Shown: piece after piece, positions 35,404-46,273 of the stretch
Layout of the letters: each line of letters opens with the position of its first letter
How positions within the stretch are numbered: position 1 is the stretch's first letter
Assembly (NCBI GenBank): GCA_034440575.1
Contig: JAOTOL010001548.1
Coordinates: 1,699,820-1,763,819 of the forward strand
Source: Imbricaverruca yamaguchii
Lineage: Eukaryota > Arthropoda > Thecostraca > Neoverrucidae
Direction: 5' to 3'
DNA length: 64,000 nucleotides
The notes under the pieces: model-generated
The model's input: only the letters and a program-made list of their open reading frames with translations
What the model was told of the DNA's origin: nothing
The model's database searches: none
Program-made: the position numbers and the translations under genes

Positions 35404-36472
35404 TTGTGGATCACTTACGCCAAATCTCAGGATGCCCTTGACCATTTACGCTTCACTTGTCCTAGTAATGAACTGAGAAGGCCCACCAGAAATCTACGTC
35501 AAAACTTCGAAAGGAAGCTAGTGGGAGACATAAGCATAATCCAAAGGCATTCTGGAGGTACTCAAATTCTCGCATTAAAGCAAAACCTCGAGTTGCTGAT
35601 CTCAAGTTGTAAGATGGCTCAAGTACCACTGCTAGTACAGATGTGGAGAAGGCGAACATACTTGGGAGATACTTTTCCAGTGTGTTCGCTTTTGAGGAAT
35701 GCTCCCCAATTCCAGGCCTGTCAGTACAATGGGATGGGCCTCTCCTTGAAGACATTCATATATCCCAAGCTGGAGTGAAAACTAAGCTAACAAGATTAAA
35801 TTCGGCCTCTTCACCAGGGTCTGATGGTATCCACCCGAAGGTCCTCCAAGAATTGGCCTCTCCACACTAAGTGTTCCATTGTGCATGCTGTTCAAGAAAT
35901 CTACGGCTGTTGCATGTTTCCTGAAGACTGGCTGATTGCCGAAATTACTCCCATTTTCAAGAATGGTTGCAAGCAAGACCCCTCCAACTACCGTCCCATA
36001 AGTCTTACTTCAGTAGTGTCCAAAGTACTTGAATATATCATTCGGGACAGCCTGATGGAACACATGCTAACCACTGGGCAACTCCATGAAGCCCAGCATG
36101 GCTTTGTATCACACAAATCCTGCACTTCTCAACTTCTGGCTACAATGGAGGATTTCACCCGGATGTTGAAGGATGGCAATCTTGTGGATGTTGAGTACTT
36201 GGATTTCAGGAAAGCATTTGACACTGTCCCCCACCTGCGACTGCTGAGCAAACTACATGACTTAGGAATTCGAGGAAAGGTTCTGGCATGGATTTCAGCA
36301 TTTTTGTCTGGAAGACAGCAAAGAGTTGTGATAAATGGAGCAAAATCTGACTGGGCTATGGTCACTAGTGGGATACACCAAGGATCAGTGCTTGGCCCAA
36401 CTCTCTTTTTGCTATTTGTTAATGACCTTCCACAGTGTGTGAATTGTGGCCTGAAGCTGTTTGCAGATGACA
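35404..36472 (+). pseudogene. Reverse transcriptase, N-terminal part of the outer element
   Basis: The RT begins in alternating frames: GRYFSSVFAFEECSPIPG near 35660, SPGSDGIHPKVLQELASPH, then AEITPIFKNGCKQDPSNYRP, EAQHGFVSHKSC, VEYLDFRKAFDTVPH and GSVLGPTLFLLFVNDLP, ending at KLFADD. It stops exactly at the catalytic FADD box, where the inner element was inserted. There is a frameshift near 35870. The matching C-terminal part resumes at 38053. Confidence 0.88.
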
Positions 36473-38052
36473 GGCAGCAGGACCTGATGAAATTTATGCT
36501 AGGGTGCTGCGGGAAACTGAAAAGGAACTGGCATTTCCACTTAGTGTAATATTTTGTAGATCAGTTTCACATAATGAAATTCCAACCGATTGGAAAAGGG
36601 CAAATGTAGTTCCTATTTTCAAGAAAGGAGAAAGAGGGAAAGTTGAAAACTATAGGCCAATAAGTCTCACATCCCTAGTATGCAAGGTACTCGAATAAAT
36701 TATCAAGGATAGAATAGTTAGTTATCTGGAAGGTAGCAGATTGATTCAAAATACTCAACATGGGTTTAGAAAAGGACGATCGTGTCTCACAAACCTCTTG
36801 GACTTTTTGAACTTCGCCACAGAACAATTTGATCAGGGAAATCAGGTTGATGTAGCATATCTTGACTTTAGTAAGGCCTTTGACAAGGTACCACATAAAC
36901 GGGTAATGATACAGCTTCAGTCCCATGGTATTGCAGGTAGCATCTTAAAATGGATAGAGTTGTGGCTTTCAGATAGACAGCAAAGAGTGATGCTAAATGG
37001 TACAAAGTCATCATGGCAAAATGTTCTTAGTGGAGTCCCCCAGGGGTCAGTACTAGGGCCATTACTGTTCATTATATTTGTAAATAACATTGAAAGTGGC
37101 CTAAGCAGTAAAGTTTTGAAATTTGCGGATGATTTGAAGGTCTTTAGGGCAATAACAGGTCAGGATGAGCATATATCGCTGCAAAAAGACTTAGACGAAC
37201 TTGTGAAGTGGTCCGAAGAATGGCAAATGAAATTTAACTTTGATAAGTGCAAAATCATGCATGTAGGTAAGCAGCATATGAAGGCTCAATACTTGATGGG
37301 TGGCCAAGTGCTATCAGTGACTCAACAGGAGAAGGATTTAGGTGTTATTCTAAACACAAAACTGGGGGCATCAGAACAGACCAAGGAAGCCAGGAAGAAG
37401 GCACTGAGAATGCTCGGGTAAATAAATAGGAATGTATCATACAGAAGTGAGGAAGTGATCAGGAAGCTTTATTGTGCATACGTCAGGCCACACTTGGAAT
37501 ACTGCATCCAAGCTTGGTCTCCTAGCTATGAAAAAGATTGTTGGCTTTTGGAGAGAGTACAAAAGAGGGCTACAAAAATGGTTAATGGCATAAGCAACCT
37601 GGCATATGAGGAAAGATTGAAGAAATTGAATATGTTTTCACTTAGATATAGAAGGCTGAGAGGAGATCTCATCGAGGTCTTTAAATTTGTAAATGGTCTG
37701 GAGAGGGGATACCTTGGGGAAATGTTTCAATTTAACAGAAATGATGCTATTACAGGTCATAAATTCAAAAAAAAATTAACCACAGCAGAACAAGGTTAAG
37801 GCAAACTTTCTTGACCAACAGGGTAGTGGAACACTGGAACCAGCTGCCAGAAAACATCGTCAGTAGCAGCACATTGAACATCTTTAAAAACAGCATAGAC
37901 AATCATTATAAGAATATAGGGCTTGCTTTTCAGTATTACAGGGAGAGCTGATTGACAGTTTTGGTGGGCAACTGGTTCAGTGTACAGAGTGCAGCCAAGA
38001 AGGGCCCTTGTGGCTCATAGTTGCACTAATCTTTGATGTCTTTTATGTCTTT
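36473..38052 (+). mobile_element. Second CR1-like retrotransposon, 5'-truncated, nested in the first
   Basis: The copy begins inside its own RT domain (reading AGPDEIYARVLRE from about 36477) and runs to a 3' end with imperfect TTTATGTC-like repeats (38035-38056). ATGACA occurs at both edges (36467-36472 and 38053-38058), which fits a short target duplication or microhomology with the 3' repeat. In-frame stops lie at 36696-36698 and 37419-37421, and a frameshift near 37795. It is a different subfamily from the host element. Confidence 0.9.
36483..37799 (+). pseudogene. Reverse transcriptase of the nested CR1-like element
   Basis: One frame carries PLSVIFCRSVSHNEIPTDWK, then VPIFKKGERGKVENYRPISL, QNTQHGFRKGRSCLTNLLDF, VAYLDFSKAFDKVPHK, GVPQGSVLGPLLFIIFVNNI, VLKFADDLKVFRAI and RPHLEYCIQAWSPSYEKDC. 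These cover RT motifs from the fingers to the thumb, with the catalytic FADD intact. Two nonsense codons (36696, 37419) interrupt the frame without changing it, and a shift near 37795 leads to the C-terminal NRVVEHWNQLPENIV stretch in another frame. Confidence 0.92.
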
Positions 38053-38862
38053 ATGACACAAAGTTGTATTGCAACGTTCGCAATCTTTCAGGCCTGGACC
38101 AAATACAGTCAGAGCTTGATGCATTATGGGAGTGGCCTGAAAATGGCTTATGCCCTTCAACACATCCGAGTGCAAAATCCTTCACCTTGGAAGCAAAAAC
38201 AGACGGCATTCATATAGCCTACAAAACACCCAGGTACAGCAAGTCACAGAGGGAAAGGATCTGGACATCTTTATTGATCAAGATCTTAAATTCCGAACGC
38301 AAGCAGGCTCAGCATTCTCAAAAGCCAACAGAGTTCTCGGACTTATTAAGAGGTCCTTTGTACAAATTGATACTCAGATGCTGCCCCTCCTTTAAAATCT
38401 TTGGTCAGACCACACCTAGAATATGGTAATGCGGTCTGGGGTCCTTTTCATAAGGCGGACCAGAAAATGGTTGAGAGAGTACAGCGCCGAGCAACCAAGT
38501 TAGTGCCGGAAGTCAGGCACCTTCCTTATAAAGATCGCCTACAAATGTTACGACTACATTCACTGCAATACAGGAGGCGTCGTGGCGACATGATCATCAT
38601 GTACCAATTGTTGCATGGTCTTATCGGTTTACGCCAAGAAGACATGGTTCGGTTGTCACCACCCTTGTCCACCACAGGCCACTCCTTGAAGGTGGCGAAG
38701 CCTGCTGCATTTTCAAGAGTGAGACGAAACCATCTGAGTGTTCGAGCAGTCGGCGACTGGAATTCTCTCCCAGAACAAGTGGTCTGTTCTAATCCTCTGA
38801 ACCAGTTGAAGACCAGAATAGATGCATTCTGGTTCGAACAGCGATTTGATTATCCATCCTAA
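38053..38862 (+). pseudogene. Reverse transcriptase, C-terminal part of the outer element
   Basis: Sequence continuing the outer RT after its catalytic box: LYCNVRNLSGLDQIQSEL, then TSECKILHLGSKN and frameshifted segments, and from 38401 an open stretch with VRPHLEYGNAVWGPFHKADQ, ERVQRRATKLVPEVRHLPY and AVGDWNSLPEQVV. This is the thumb and C-terminal region typical of CR1/L2 RTs. It ends with a TAA at 38860-38862. Confidence 0.9.
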
Positions 38863-39139
38863 GATGTGTTGTGTATTATGCTTTGCGCCACCTTGTGTAT
38901 TTCCAGTTCGAGCTTGATGCGATCGGGTTAAACAGGCCCTTGCCTCTTATGAATCCCGAAATATATATGATATGATATGATGTGATTTTAAATTTCATGG
39001 TTTCACCCTTTAGCCTATAGAGGAAACAATGCAAATTTCAGCAAAACCATGCAGTATTCTATTTAATCAAATTGACTTAAGGCACCATTTCTAGTTGTGG
39101 TATGCGCCTCCGATGAACAAATCGGAACACTTAAAGGAA

Positions 39140-40306
39140 CATTACAATAGGCACAATATCCACAAATCTCAACTTTGAGGGTTCATTTCTTCGGAACTTC
39201 GCCGGAAAAAGGGACATCAAACGTGACGACATATGTGCTGGTAGTAAAAGAAGAACTTTAGGTTCTTTTCGTGATACCGTCGATTGCCAGACATTTAGTG
39301 TTTCCAACTTTGCATGTCGATTGGTGGCTGACATATTTTGTGATGCCGCTGCCTTCGATAATCCCGCTGGATTCAAACCCACGACATTACGATGAAGAGT
39401 CAAATTCCTTGCCGACTGAGGTGCAGCGACCTGAAGTGCCTGTAGTGACTTAATTGTCATACAGATTAGCAAAAATGTTGATGAATTCTTCCGGAATCAC
39501 CATGTGCTATCGGACTGTGTTCTTTATACGCCAATCATAGCTTCCGATACACTGGGGTAGGGGGTAGTAGTCCACCAGCCGGGTCCTACCTCCGGCCGCA
39601 CGGAAGGACGGTCCGAGACCCGGCCGGACGTGGGTTGACTGTATTTGGATTCACTGCACTGGAATTGTCAATCCACATCACCAATTGTGGCCGAAACGCC
39701 GTCATGTCAGAAATTATGCGCTCTTTGTATGATACTCTGCGAATTCAGACTATGGGCACTACATATCTCAACACGAATAGGTAGACTGCCGGCCGCTTGT
39801 GTCCAGAGCGTCTCCTGGTGGTGTGTCGAGGACGTATCCTGGTGGTGTATCGAGGACGTTTTCTCTGATGGTGTGTCGAGAGTGTCTCCTATTTGTGTGA
39901 CGAGTGTATCCTGATGGTGTGTCGAGAGTCTCATGGACGTGTCGAGAGTCTCCTGGGTGTGTCGAGAGTCTCCTGGGCATGTCGGAAGTCTCCTGGGTGT
40001 GTCGAAATCATCTCCTAGTCTCCTGGGTTTGTCGAGTCTCTTCATGTGTCGAGATCATCTCTTGGGCATGTTGAAAGCGTTGCCTGATGTTGCGTTGCAT
40101 TACCCAAGGCGTTCTCAGCGAGTTCAGTGGTGTTACCTAGCTCTCTTGGGTCGTTCTTCAATCCATCGGCCCGGACGGCTGATGCTACTATCAATCAAAA
40201 GTGAATCCAGATAGCAGTGGATAAGATAAGCGGCCGGTCCTCGACTGCTAATTGTGGTGGTCAGCTCACGTGACCACATCTTTAGCAGATGTGTCGCACA
40301 TCTTAA
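39140..40306 (+). repeat. Composite repeat family R, copy A
   Basis: The order is a conserved head (CTTCGCCGGAAAAAGGGACA), a tRNA-like module on the minus strand (39262-39460; B box GGGTTTGAATCCAGC), unique sequence with AATTGTGGCCGAAACGCC, a 20-bp minisatellite (TCTCCTGGGTGTGTCGAGAG, about 39810-40030), TTGCGTTGCATTACCCAAGG, and CCAGATAGCAGTGGATAAGA. The same modules in the same order occur at 43590-46770 and, reversed, at 57835-59310. No coding capacity is seen, so it is probably a nonautonomous transposable element. Confidence 0.8.
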
Positions 40307-41025
40307 GCAATTAGCGGATGAGGAATTCCACAGTAACTCAACCGAAAATGTTCCAATTTGCCGTCCGACCATTTTTGATTTTCTTGAAAAGGTGTGTACC
40401 GGGGTTTCAAGGGCGAAAAATTCAATTATGGTGAACAAAAAATTCCACAAAAAATATTTCCCAAGATACAGTCCTTACAAATTTCCCAAAGACAGAAAGG
40501 AGGGCTAATTTTGACGACCCATAACTCCAAGGCTAAGGGAGCTATTTCACTGAACTTTTTTGGTTGAATTGGGATGAATCAAGGAACAAGTTGGCTATCT
40601 CGGATGTTCGATTTTCAATTTATTAGGTCACGTGACTCCTTGACCTAGTATTTGCGTCTTGACCTTGACCTTTTGGATGCTGAAATGAAAACTTTCGTGT
40701 GATGAGCATTTGAGCCACATTCATGCCTTTTCATATATATAAATAAAAAACGTGTGGCTCGACCTGCAAAAACACTTTTGGGGCTCGCAATGTTGACTCA
40801 GCACGCTGTTTGGGACCCCTGCCCGCTGATAACTTTGCATTTAGTTGGCATACGGTGTCGAAATGGTCCAGAGTGGCCCCTGATGATGAAACCTGTCAGT
40901 TGGTTTCTGCTACACTGACATCAGGTCACAAGGTCACATGACATTAGGCGTTTAAGGTCATCTGATGTTGTGAACACGTTTATGGCTATAACTTTGCCCC
41001 TAATAACTTTGCCATCGACACTGCT

Positions 41026-42795
41026 GTGTGTGATTCAGAAAATCGTGACTGCATGATGGGTGAGTGTGATGAGTGTCCCGGCGAGGAAGGTGTGATGAAC
41101 ATGTTGAACATACTAGTTGAAGAGCGAGACAATGGGATGGGACAAGCGAAGAGCGAGACAAGCGATGGGACAGCAATGACCGCTGCACGCTCCAAGAAAT
41201 CGTCGCAAGCCAGGGCGAGTGCATCGAGAGACTGAGCTCCGCCATAGTGAAGCTGACAAGTCATCACTTCGAGTCAAAGGCTCAGTCAACGCACTTCAAG
41301 CATCTGAAGGAGATCGTTAACCCTCACACGGCTGGGGGGGGGGGGTAGATACCTACCGCCCCTCAGGTTTTCCCGCGATAGCGGGGAAATGGCGTGCGGC
41401 AGCGCACTGAAATTTGGCATACCTTACCATTAGCTGTTTTTGCATGTTCTTTAAAAAATATGGCCGGGTCATCAAAGGTCACCGAGTTATCGCGGGTCAA
41501 GTGAGATCACCTCCAAAAATATTTAAGCAGTCGCCACGCCTTCAATAATACAAATATTACAATGACACTTTCAGGGTTCACTTATCTTGACTAAGCGCCA
41601 AACCGTACAATTTCAGAATGTTCGAATATTGATTTTTTGATGACGTAATTTTTTTGCACTTTGTAGTTTTATCTAAACTAACATCAACATTGCAGACAAA
41701 CTATGGACGTTTGTATAATGCTAAGTTGATTTAGAACGTCATATTTTTGGTTCGTATACCTATTTCAAAAATAAAAAATCCAAAATTCCAAAATTGAAAA
41801 ATCCAAAATTTTGAAAACCCCTCCAAAAGTATTTTGAGTTTTTGGTTTGAATTAGTTTTGGAAGATGTAAAAATAGCTAATTGTAAGGTATGCCAAATTT
41901 CAGCGTCCTGCCGCGCGCCCATTTTCCCGCTGTCGCGGGAAAACTGGTAGGGTAGGTATCTACACCCCTCAGCTGCGCGAGGGTTAAGTTCAAATCCTAG
42001 CGTAAAAACTACGAAGTACTTTCGACTGAAATTTGTTCGAGCTATATGATACAGTTTTCATATTCGTTCTATCTTGCTTGTTTCGTGAGATACCTGGGGG
42101 AGAGGGGGGTAGGCATCTACCCCTCCCCCAGTCTGGCGAAGGTGGCTCGGACCACCAGCCGTGCGAGGGTTAAAGATGGCGAAGTTATTGTCCAAGGAGA
42201 CTTTGCCGAGAACTTCTCCTTCGTGGTGCAGGATGCTGCCCAAGGTTTTCACTGGGACACAGCGCAGAGCACCGTGCACCCGTTCGTGGTGTACTGGCGC
42301 CAAGCCGAAGAGCAGCGACACCAGAGCTTTTACGTGATATCTGACCCAACAAAGCATACAACTAGCACTGTGCACGCCTTCTTGCGCCAACTGGTACCAG
42401 CAATAAAGGAAGAGGTTCCCGGGCTCATGAAAATTAATTACTTCACGGACGGATGCGCTGCGCAATAAAAAAAAACAAGCACAGCGTACAGCTTCGCGAA
42501 TGTGTGCTATCATGACATCGACTTCCCCGGTGTGACATGTGAGTGGCACTTTTTAGCCACATCCCACGGGAAGGGAGCGTGCGATGGTATAGGCGGCACC
42601 GTGAAACGCGCCACGTACCTTGAGAGCCTGCGGCGCCCGGTAAAAGATCAAATCCTCACACCAGAGAACATGTACCGATTTCTCGCCAGGCAGCTTGTGA
42701 CAAAGATCAAGTTTTTATATGACACAAAAGAGGAAGTGCAGAAGGCTGAGCAGGAGCTGAATGGCCACTTCACCAAAGTGACTTACGTGACCTAA
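41026..42795 (+). pseudogene. Broken ORF of an uncharacterised DDE-like protein family
   Basis: The pieces in order are a cysteine-rich start (SENRDCMMGECDECPG, 41035), CTLQEIVASQGECIERL after a frameshift near 41105-41165, then from 42174 DGEVIVQGDFAENFSF, QDAAQGFHWDTAQSTVHPF, YFTDGCAAQ, a TAA at 42466-42468, and CEWHFLATSHGKGACDGIGG TVKRATYLESL. I know this domain order from many uncharacterised proteins in invertebrate and fish genomes. The Asp in GDFAEN, the Asp in FTDG and the acidic WHF region fit an RNase-H-like transposase core, but that role is inference. A TTAA insertion (41321-42169), one frameshift and one nonsense codon disable it. Confidence 0.7.
41321..42169. mobile_element. 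TTAA-flanked MITE sequence (piggyBac-like ends) inserted in the DDE-like ORF
   Basis: TTAA at 41317-41320 and 42170-42173 flanks sequence starting CCCTCACACGGCTGG and ending CCAGCCGTGCGAGGG, near-perfect inverted ends. A second pair lies inside: 41321 onward matches the complement of 41920-41983 (CAGCTGCGCGAGGG then TTAA at 41984-41987), including TAGATACCTACC and TTTTCCCGCGATAGCGGG. So two related MITEs are nested or adjacent. Ends CCCT with TTAA targets are typical of the piggyBac group. Removing the insert with one TTAA restores the surrounding reading frame. Confidence 0.85.
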
Positions 42796-44130
42796 CTTGA
42801 GCCATCGGGGTGATCCCATGTATCACTGTAACCGCCTCGATGTGACGAATACAATAGCATTGAGTTCAGCTGTTTAGCTTATTTAGGGATACAGTTTTAG
42901 CCAGAAATAAATTCGTGACCTCAGATCCAATGACCTTGAACACCAAATGTCAATGTCACCTTATGACCTGATGGCAGCAAAACAGGCACTAACCGACAGG
43001 TTTCGTCGTCGGCAGCCACTCTGGGCCATTTCAAAACTGTATGCCAAATATATGCGAAGTTTTCGACGGATAGGGGGCCTAACCAGCGTGTTGTGTCAGC
43101 ATTGCGATGCACACAAATACTTTTTACATGTCTAACCCTACGTTTTTTTATTTATTTATTTGAAATGGCCTGAATGGGGCTCAAATCGTCATCAGACGAA
43201 AGTGATAATTTCTGCAGCCAAAATGTCAAGGTCACGACGCAAAAGATAGGTCACGAGGTCACGTGACCTAATGAATTGAAAACCGAAAATCTGAGATAGC
43301 CAACTTGTTCCTTGATTCATCCCAATGCAGCCAAAAAAGTTAAATGAAACAGCTCTCTTAGCCTCGGAGTTACGGGTCGTCAAAGTTAGGCCTCCTCACT
43401 AGCCTTGCGAAATTTGCCAAGACTGTATCTTTGGAAAAAAAATTTTTGGGGGGGAATTTTTTCTCTCATTATAAATGAATTGTTCGCCCTTGAAAGCCGC
43501 GGTACACAACTTTTGAAGAAAATACAAAAATGGTCAGACGGCAACATGGAATTACCATGGAATGCCTCAGATGTGACCATAATACATTTGCTAATTGCGG
43601 CCAAACCGCCCCCATGCCAGAAATTATGCGTTCTTGGTGTAATACTATCCGAATTGAGACTATGGGCACTTCATATCTCAACACGAACAGGTAGACTGTC
43701 AGCCGTTTGTGTCGAGAGCGTCTCCTGATTGTGTGTCGAGAGCCTCCTAGTTGTGTGACGAGTGTCTCCTGATGGTGTGACGAGAGCGTTTCCTGATTGT
43801 GTGTCGAGAGTGCCTCCTGGTTGGGTGACGAGTGTATCCTGATGTTGTGCCGAGGGCGTCCCTTGATGGTACGACGAGAGTCTCCTGCGTGTGTCGAGAG
43901 CGTCTCCCGGTGGTGTGTCGAGGGCATCTCTTGGTGGTGTGTCGAGAGCATCTCCTGGGTGTGTCGAGAATCTCCTGAGTGTGTCGAGACAGTCTCCTCA
44001 TGTGTCGAGAGCGTTTCTTAATGTTGCGTTGCGTTACCCGAGGCGTTCTCAGTGAGTTCAATGATGTCACCTAGCTCTCTTGGGTCGTCTTTCATCGCAC
44101 CGCCTCGGTCCGGCCGGCCGAGACTGTTAT

Positions 44131-45416
44131 TGTAAGGAGGCTTACATTTTTCCTCATGAAGTTTTCACATTTTTCCCATCCGAACAGGCCGCCAGACGTC
44201 CAGCCAGATCCAGGTCACCTTCCCCTTCCCTTACAAACATTTGCCCCGAGAAGTAAAAGCAAACGCGAGTGGCGCCGACACCAAGATCAAAGGGGCGGCT
44301 CCGACAATAACACGAAACCGAGTAATGGCCGGCACCCCGTCCAGCTGGCCACCGAAGGTGCAAACACCATCTGACCCACCTCCGGTAGAAGGGTCATCGG
44401 CCCGTGACGTCGGTACCCCGGGTCTGGAGCCGTCGCCACCCAAACTAGAAAAAAGCGCCACGAAGGCCCAGGCGGCAAAGGCAACGGCACATTCCACCAA
44501 TCAAAAGCGCGAGCTCACTCCGAAGCCCCTGGAGTGGGCTACAGAAAAAAGGAGGCGGGTTTACAGAAAATGGAAGACAACTGACGGACAGGCAGAAAAC
44601 GCTCTCTCTCACGCGCTCAAACTCTCACGCTCAGGTTCTCTCACGCGCTCAAACTCTCAGGCTGACACGCTCATACTCTCGAGAGCGCTTATTCTAGGAA
44701 GACCCCGACCTCACACTCTCGGAGATGGAGTAATCTCGAGCAGAGTCGAGGCGGGCGAAGAAGCCAGCCGATCACCAAAATGTGAGTACCTTCGGGCGGC
44801 CATTCCTTATTCCTTCTTCCAAACTGGTCCAACTTCTATCACCTTCTCCGGGAACAAGAGTCTCTTAGGCAGTCAGAGGAAAGAGACGATGCGCCCAAAC
44901 CGCCAGCAAAAATGTTGGTGTCGTCGACCGACACCTCCCCTCCGTCTTCGGACTACTACATGGACCCTACTCAATGAAACTGTACCGGCTTTTCCCGCCC
45001 GGCGCCGTCGCCCCAACCCACCAGGGTACCACCAGGTCATTCATTGGGTGATTAGCCGGGGAGGGACGTGCGAGCGGACGGTGGCATTGACTGCCCACGT
45101 CTATTTTAGGACAGGGTAGGTAAATATTTATGAAAGGGGGGGGGGGGTGTTGGACGGAGAATGCGTGCGTCAAGACCGTGCTCCTGTAAGAAGGCTTACA
45201 TTTTTTCGGCACCAAATTTTTATATTTTTTATTATAATATATAATTTTATTTTTATATTCTTATAAAATACATTTCACACACCCATATCACTGACCCCGA
45301 GTTTAAGCAACATTTGGAACACCTATCACCCACACCCCACTCCCCCCACTCACACCCCACACCCACACCCGTCACCACCCCGACACCCCACCGACGGCAG
45401 AGCCGCCACCCCTACA
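44131..45416 (+). mobile_element. Unclassified 1286-bp insertion with TTAT target duplication
   Basis: Copies A and C of repeat R show the uninterrupted site. In copy B, TTAT (44127-44130) precedes the insert and TTAT (45417-45420) follows it. The insert begins TGTAAGGAGGCTTACATTTT and ends CACCCCTACA, and a second TGTAAGAAGGCTTACATTTT lies at 45186. TG...CA ends and the repeated start suggest an LTR-like or TRIM element, but only about 25 bp of the two repeats agree. The TGTA...TACA ends could equally be a short inverted repeat. Confidence 0.7.
44241..45119 (+). CDS. Hypothetical ORF inside the 1286-bp insertion
   Basis: This is a 292-codon frame with no recognised domain. The N-terminal third is rich in Lys, Pro, Ala and Ser (PPPVEGSSARDVGTPGLEPS), followed by a basic stretch (EKRRRVYRKWK) and a Ser/Leu-rich repetitive part where CTCTCACGCGCTCAAA-type DNA repeats occur (44600-44690). 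A gag-like role is imaginable from position and basic content but has no motif support. The frame may be fortuitous. Confidence 0.3.
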   Translation: MPREVKANASGADTKIKGAAPTITRNRVMAGTPSSWPPKVQTPSDPPPVEGSSARDVGTPGLEPSPPKLEKSATKAQAAKATAHSTNQKRELTPKPLEWATEKRRRVYRKWKTTDGQAENALSHALKLSRSGSLTRSNSQADTLILSRALILGRPRPHTLGDGVISSRVEAGEEASRSPKCEYLRAAIPYSFFQTGPTSITFSGNKSLLGSQRKETMRPNRQQKCWCRRPTPPLRLRTTTWTLLNETVPAFPARRRRPNPPGYHQVIHWVISRGGTCERTVALTAHVYFRTG

Positions 45417-45799
45417 TTATTAATCAAAAGCCAATCCAGATAGCAGTGGATAAGATAATCGGCCGGCCCTCGGCTGCTAATTGTGGTGGTCGGCCCACGT
45501 GACCACACCTTCAGACGTGTCTGTCAGCCGTGGACGTAGATGCTGTGCTGTGTGGAAGGTCAGCGGGTACAAGTCATGTAGACTCCGCTGTGTGGAGCGT
45601 CAGCCGGTACTAGAGATGTAGACTCCGCTGTGGGGGGCGTCAGCGGGTACAAGAGATGTAGACTCCGCTGTGTGGAGCGTCAGACGGTACTAAAGATGTA
45701 GACTCCGCTGTGTAGGGCGTCAGCCGGTACCAGAGATGTAGACTCCGCTGAGTGCGGTGTAAGCGTGTACCAAAGATGAGGACACCGCTGTGTGGAACG

Positions 45800-46273
45800 C
45801 AGTTATAAAATATTCGTGAAATAGGGTGGACTGTACCACTTTCTTCCCACTCAATGAAAATCCTTCTCCAAGAAGTATCAACAACCTGATCCTTGCATGG
45901 TTGTGAAGTCTTCATGTCTCCTTTCTAGTAATATCTCGTTTATTGGTGGCATGTGAATGCTCTCGAGTAGGAATGGCGATACCGCCAACATTTCGCAATG
46001 CAATTTCAGGTGAAGAGATTACGCATCATGTGATATGACATATAATACCGGTTCATAGCATAGTTTTATTATCCCTATCCCGCATATATCTCTTCATGAA
46101 TTACAAAACAAATGATAAAGGTACAACCCTAAGTACGTACATCATTGGCTCAAATATGATCTGAAAGATATCCAAAGCATCATAAATCACATTAATCCCA
46201 TGGGAAGTTTCAACATCCTACTGTGCTCGTTTCGACATCTCGCACTCAGTTAAAGACCATTACTTTAACTCTG
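45800..46273 (-). mobile_element. hAT-like MITE inside minisatellite of repeat R
   Basis: Minus-strand copy of the 20307-20798 family, 474 bp, ending CAGTTATAAA on the plus-strand left and TTTAACTCTG on the right. Flanking 8-mers are GTGGAACG (45792-45799) and GTGGGGCG (46274-46281), six of eight matching. It splits the 40-bp minisatellite. Confidence 0.82.

Larger units (their letters stand above)
33325..38990 (+). mobile_element. CR1/L2-like non-LTR retrotransposon, disrupted by a nested element
   Basis: An intact ORF1 (33325-34413) is followed by endonuclease (about 34456-35230) and reverse transcriptase (about 35404-36472 and 38053-38862) in several broken frames. The RT is split by a second retrotransposon at 36473-38052. 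The 3' end carries a short TGATA-type repeat at about 38954-38985, typical of the CR1/L2 group, and no poly-A tail. The 5' end is uncertain, since a non-coding leader of unknown length precedes ORF1. The element is inactive. Confidence 0.88.
40307..43598 (+). mobile_element. DNA-transposon-like unit with about 0.7-kb inverted arms
   Basis: The left arm (40307-41013) is the imperfect reverse complement of the right arm (42871-43598). Shared strings include GGGATGAATCAAGGAACAAG TTGGCTATCTC, TTTCAATTYATTAGGTCACG and CGACCCRTAACTCC. Both outer ends read GCAATTAGC. The 1.86-kb interior carries a broken ORF of a DDE-like family. No clear target duplication was found because both sides abut copies of repeat family R. 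Confidence 0.75.

Noticed and set aside
39810..44010. LTRs of a retrovirus-like element formed by the two direct copies of repeat R
   Set aside because: The enclosed DNA has inverted arms and a DDE-like ORF, no gag-pol; a third copy at 58 kb shows that R is a dispersed repeat.
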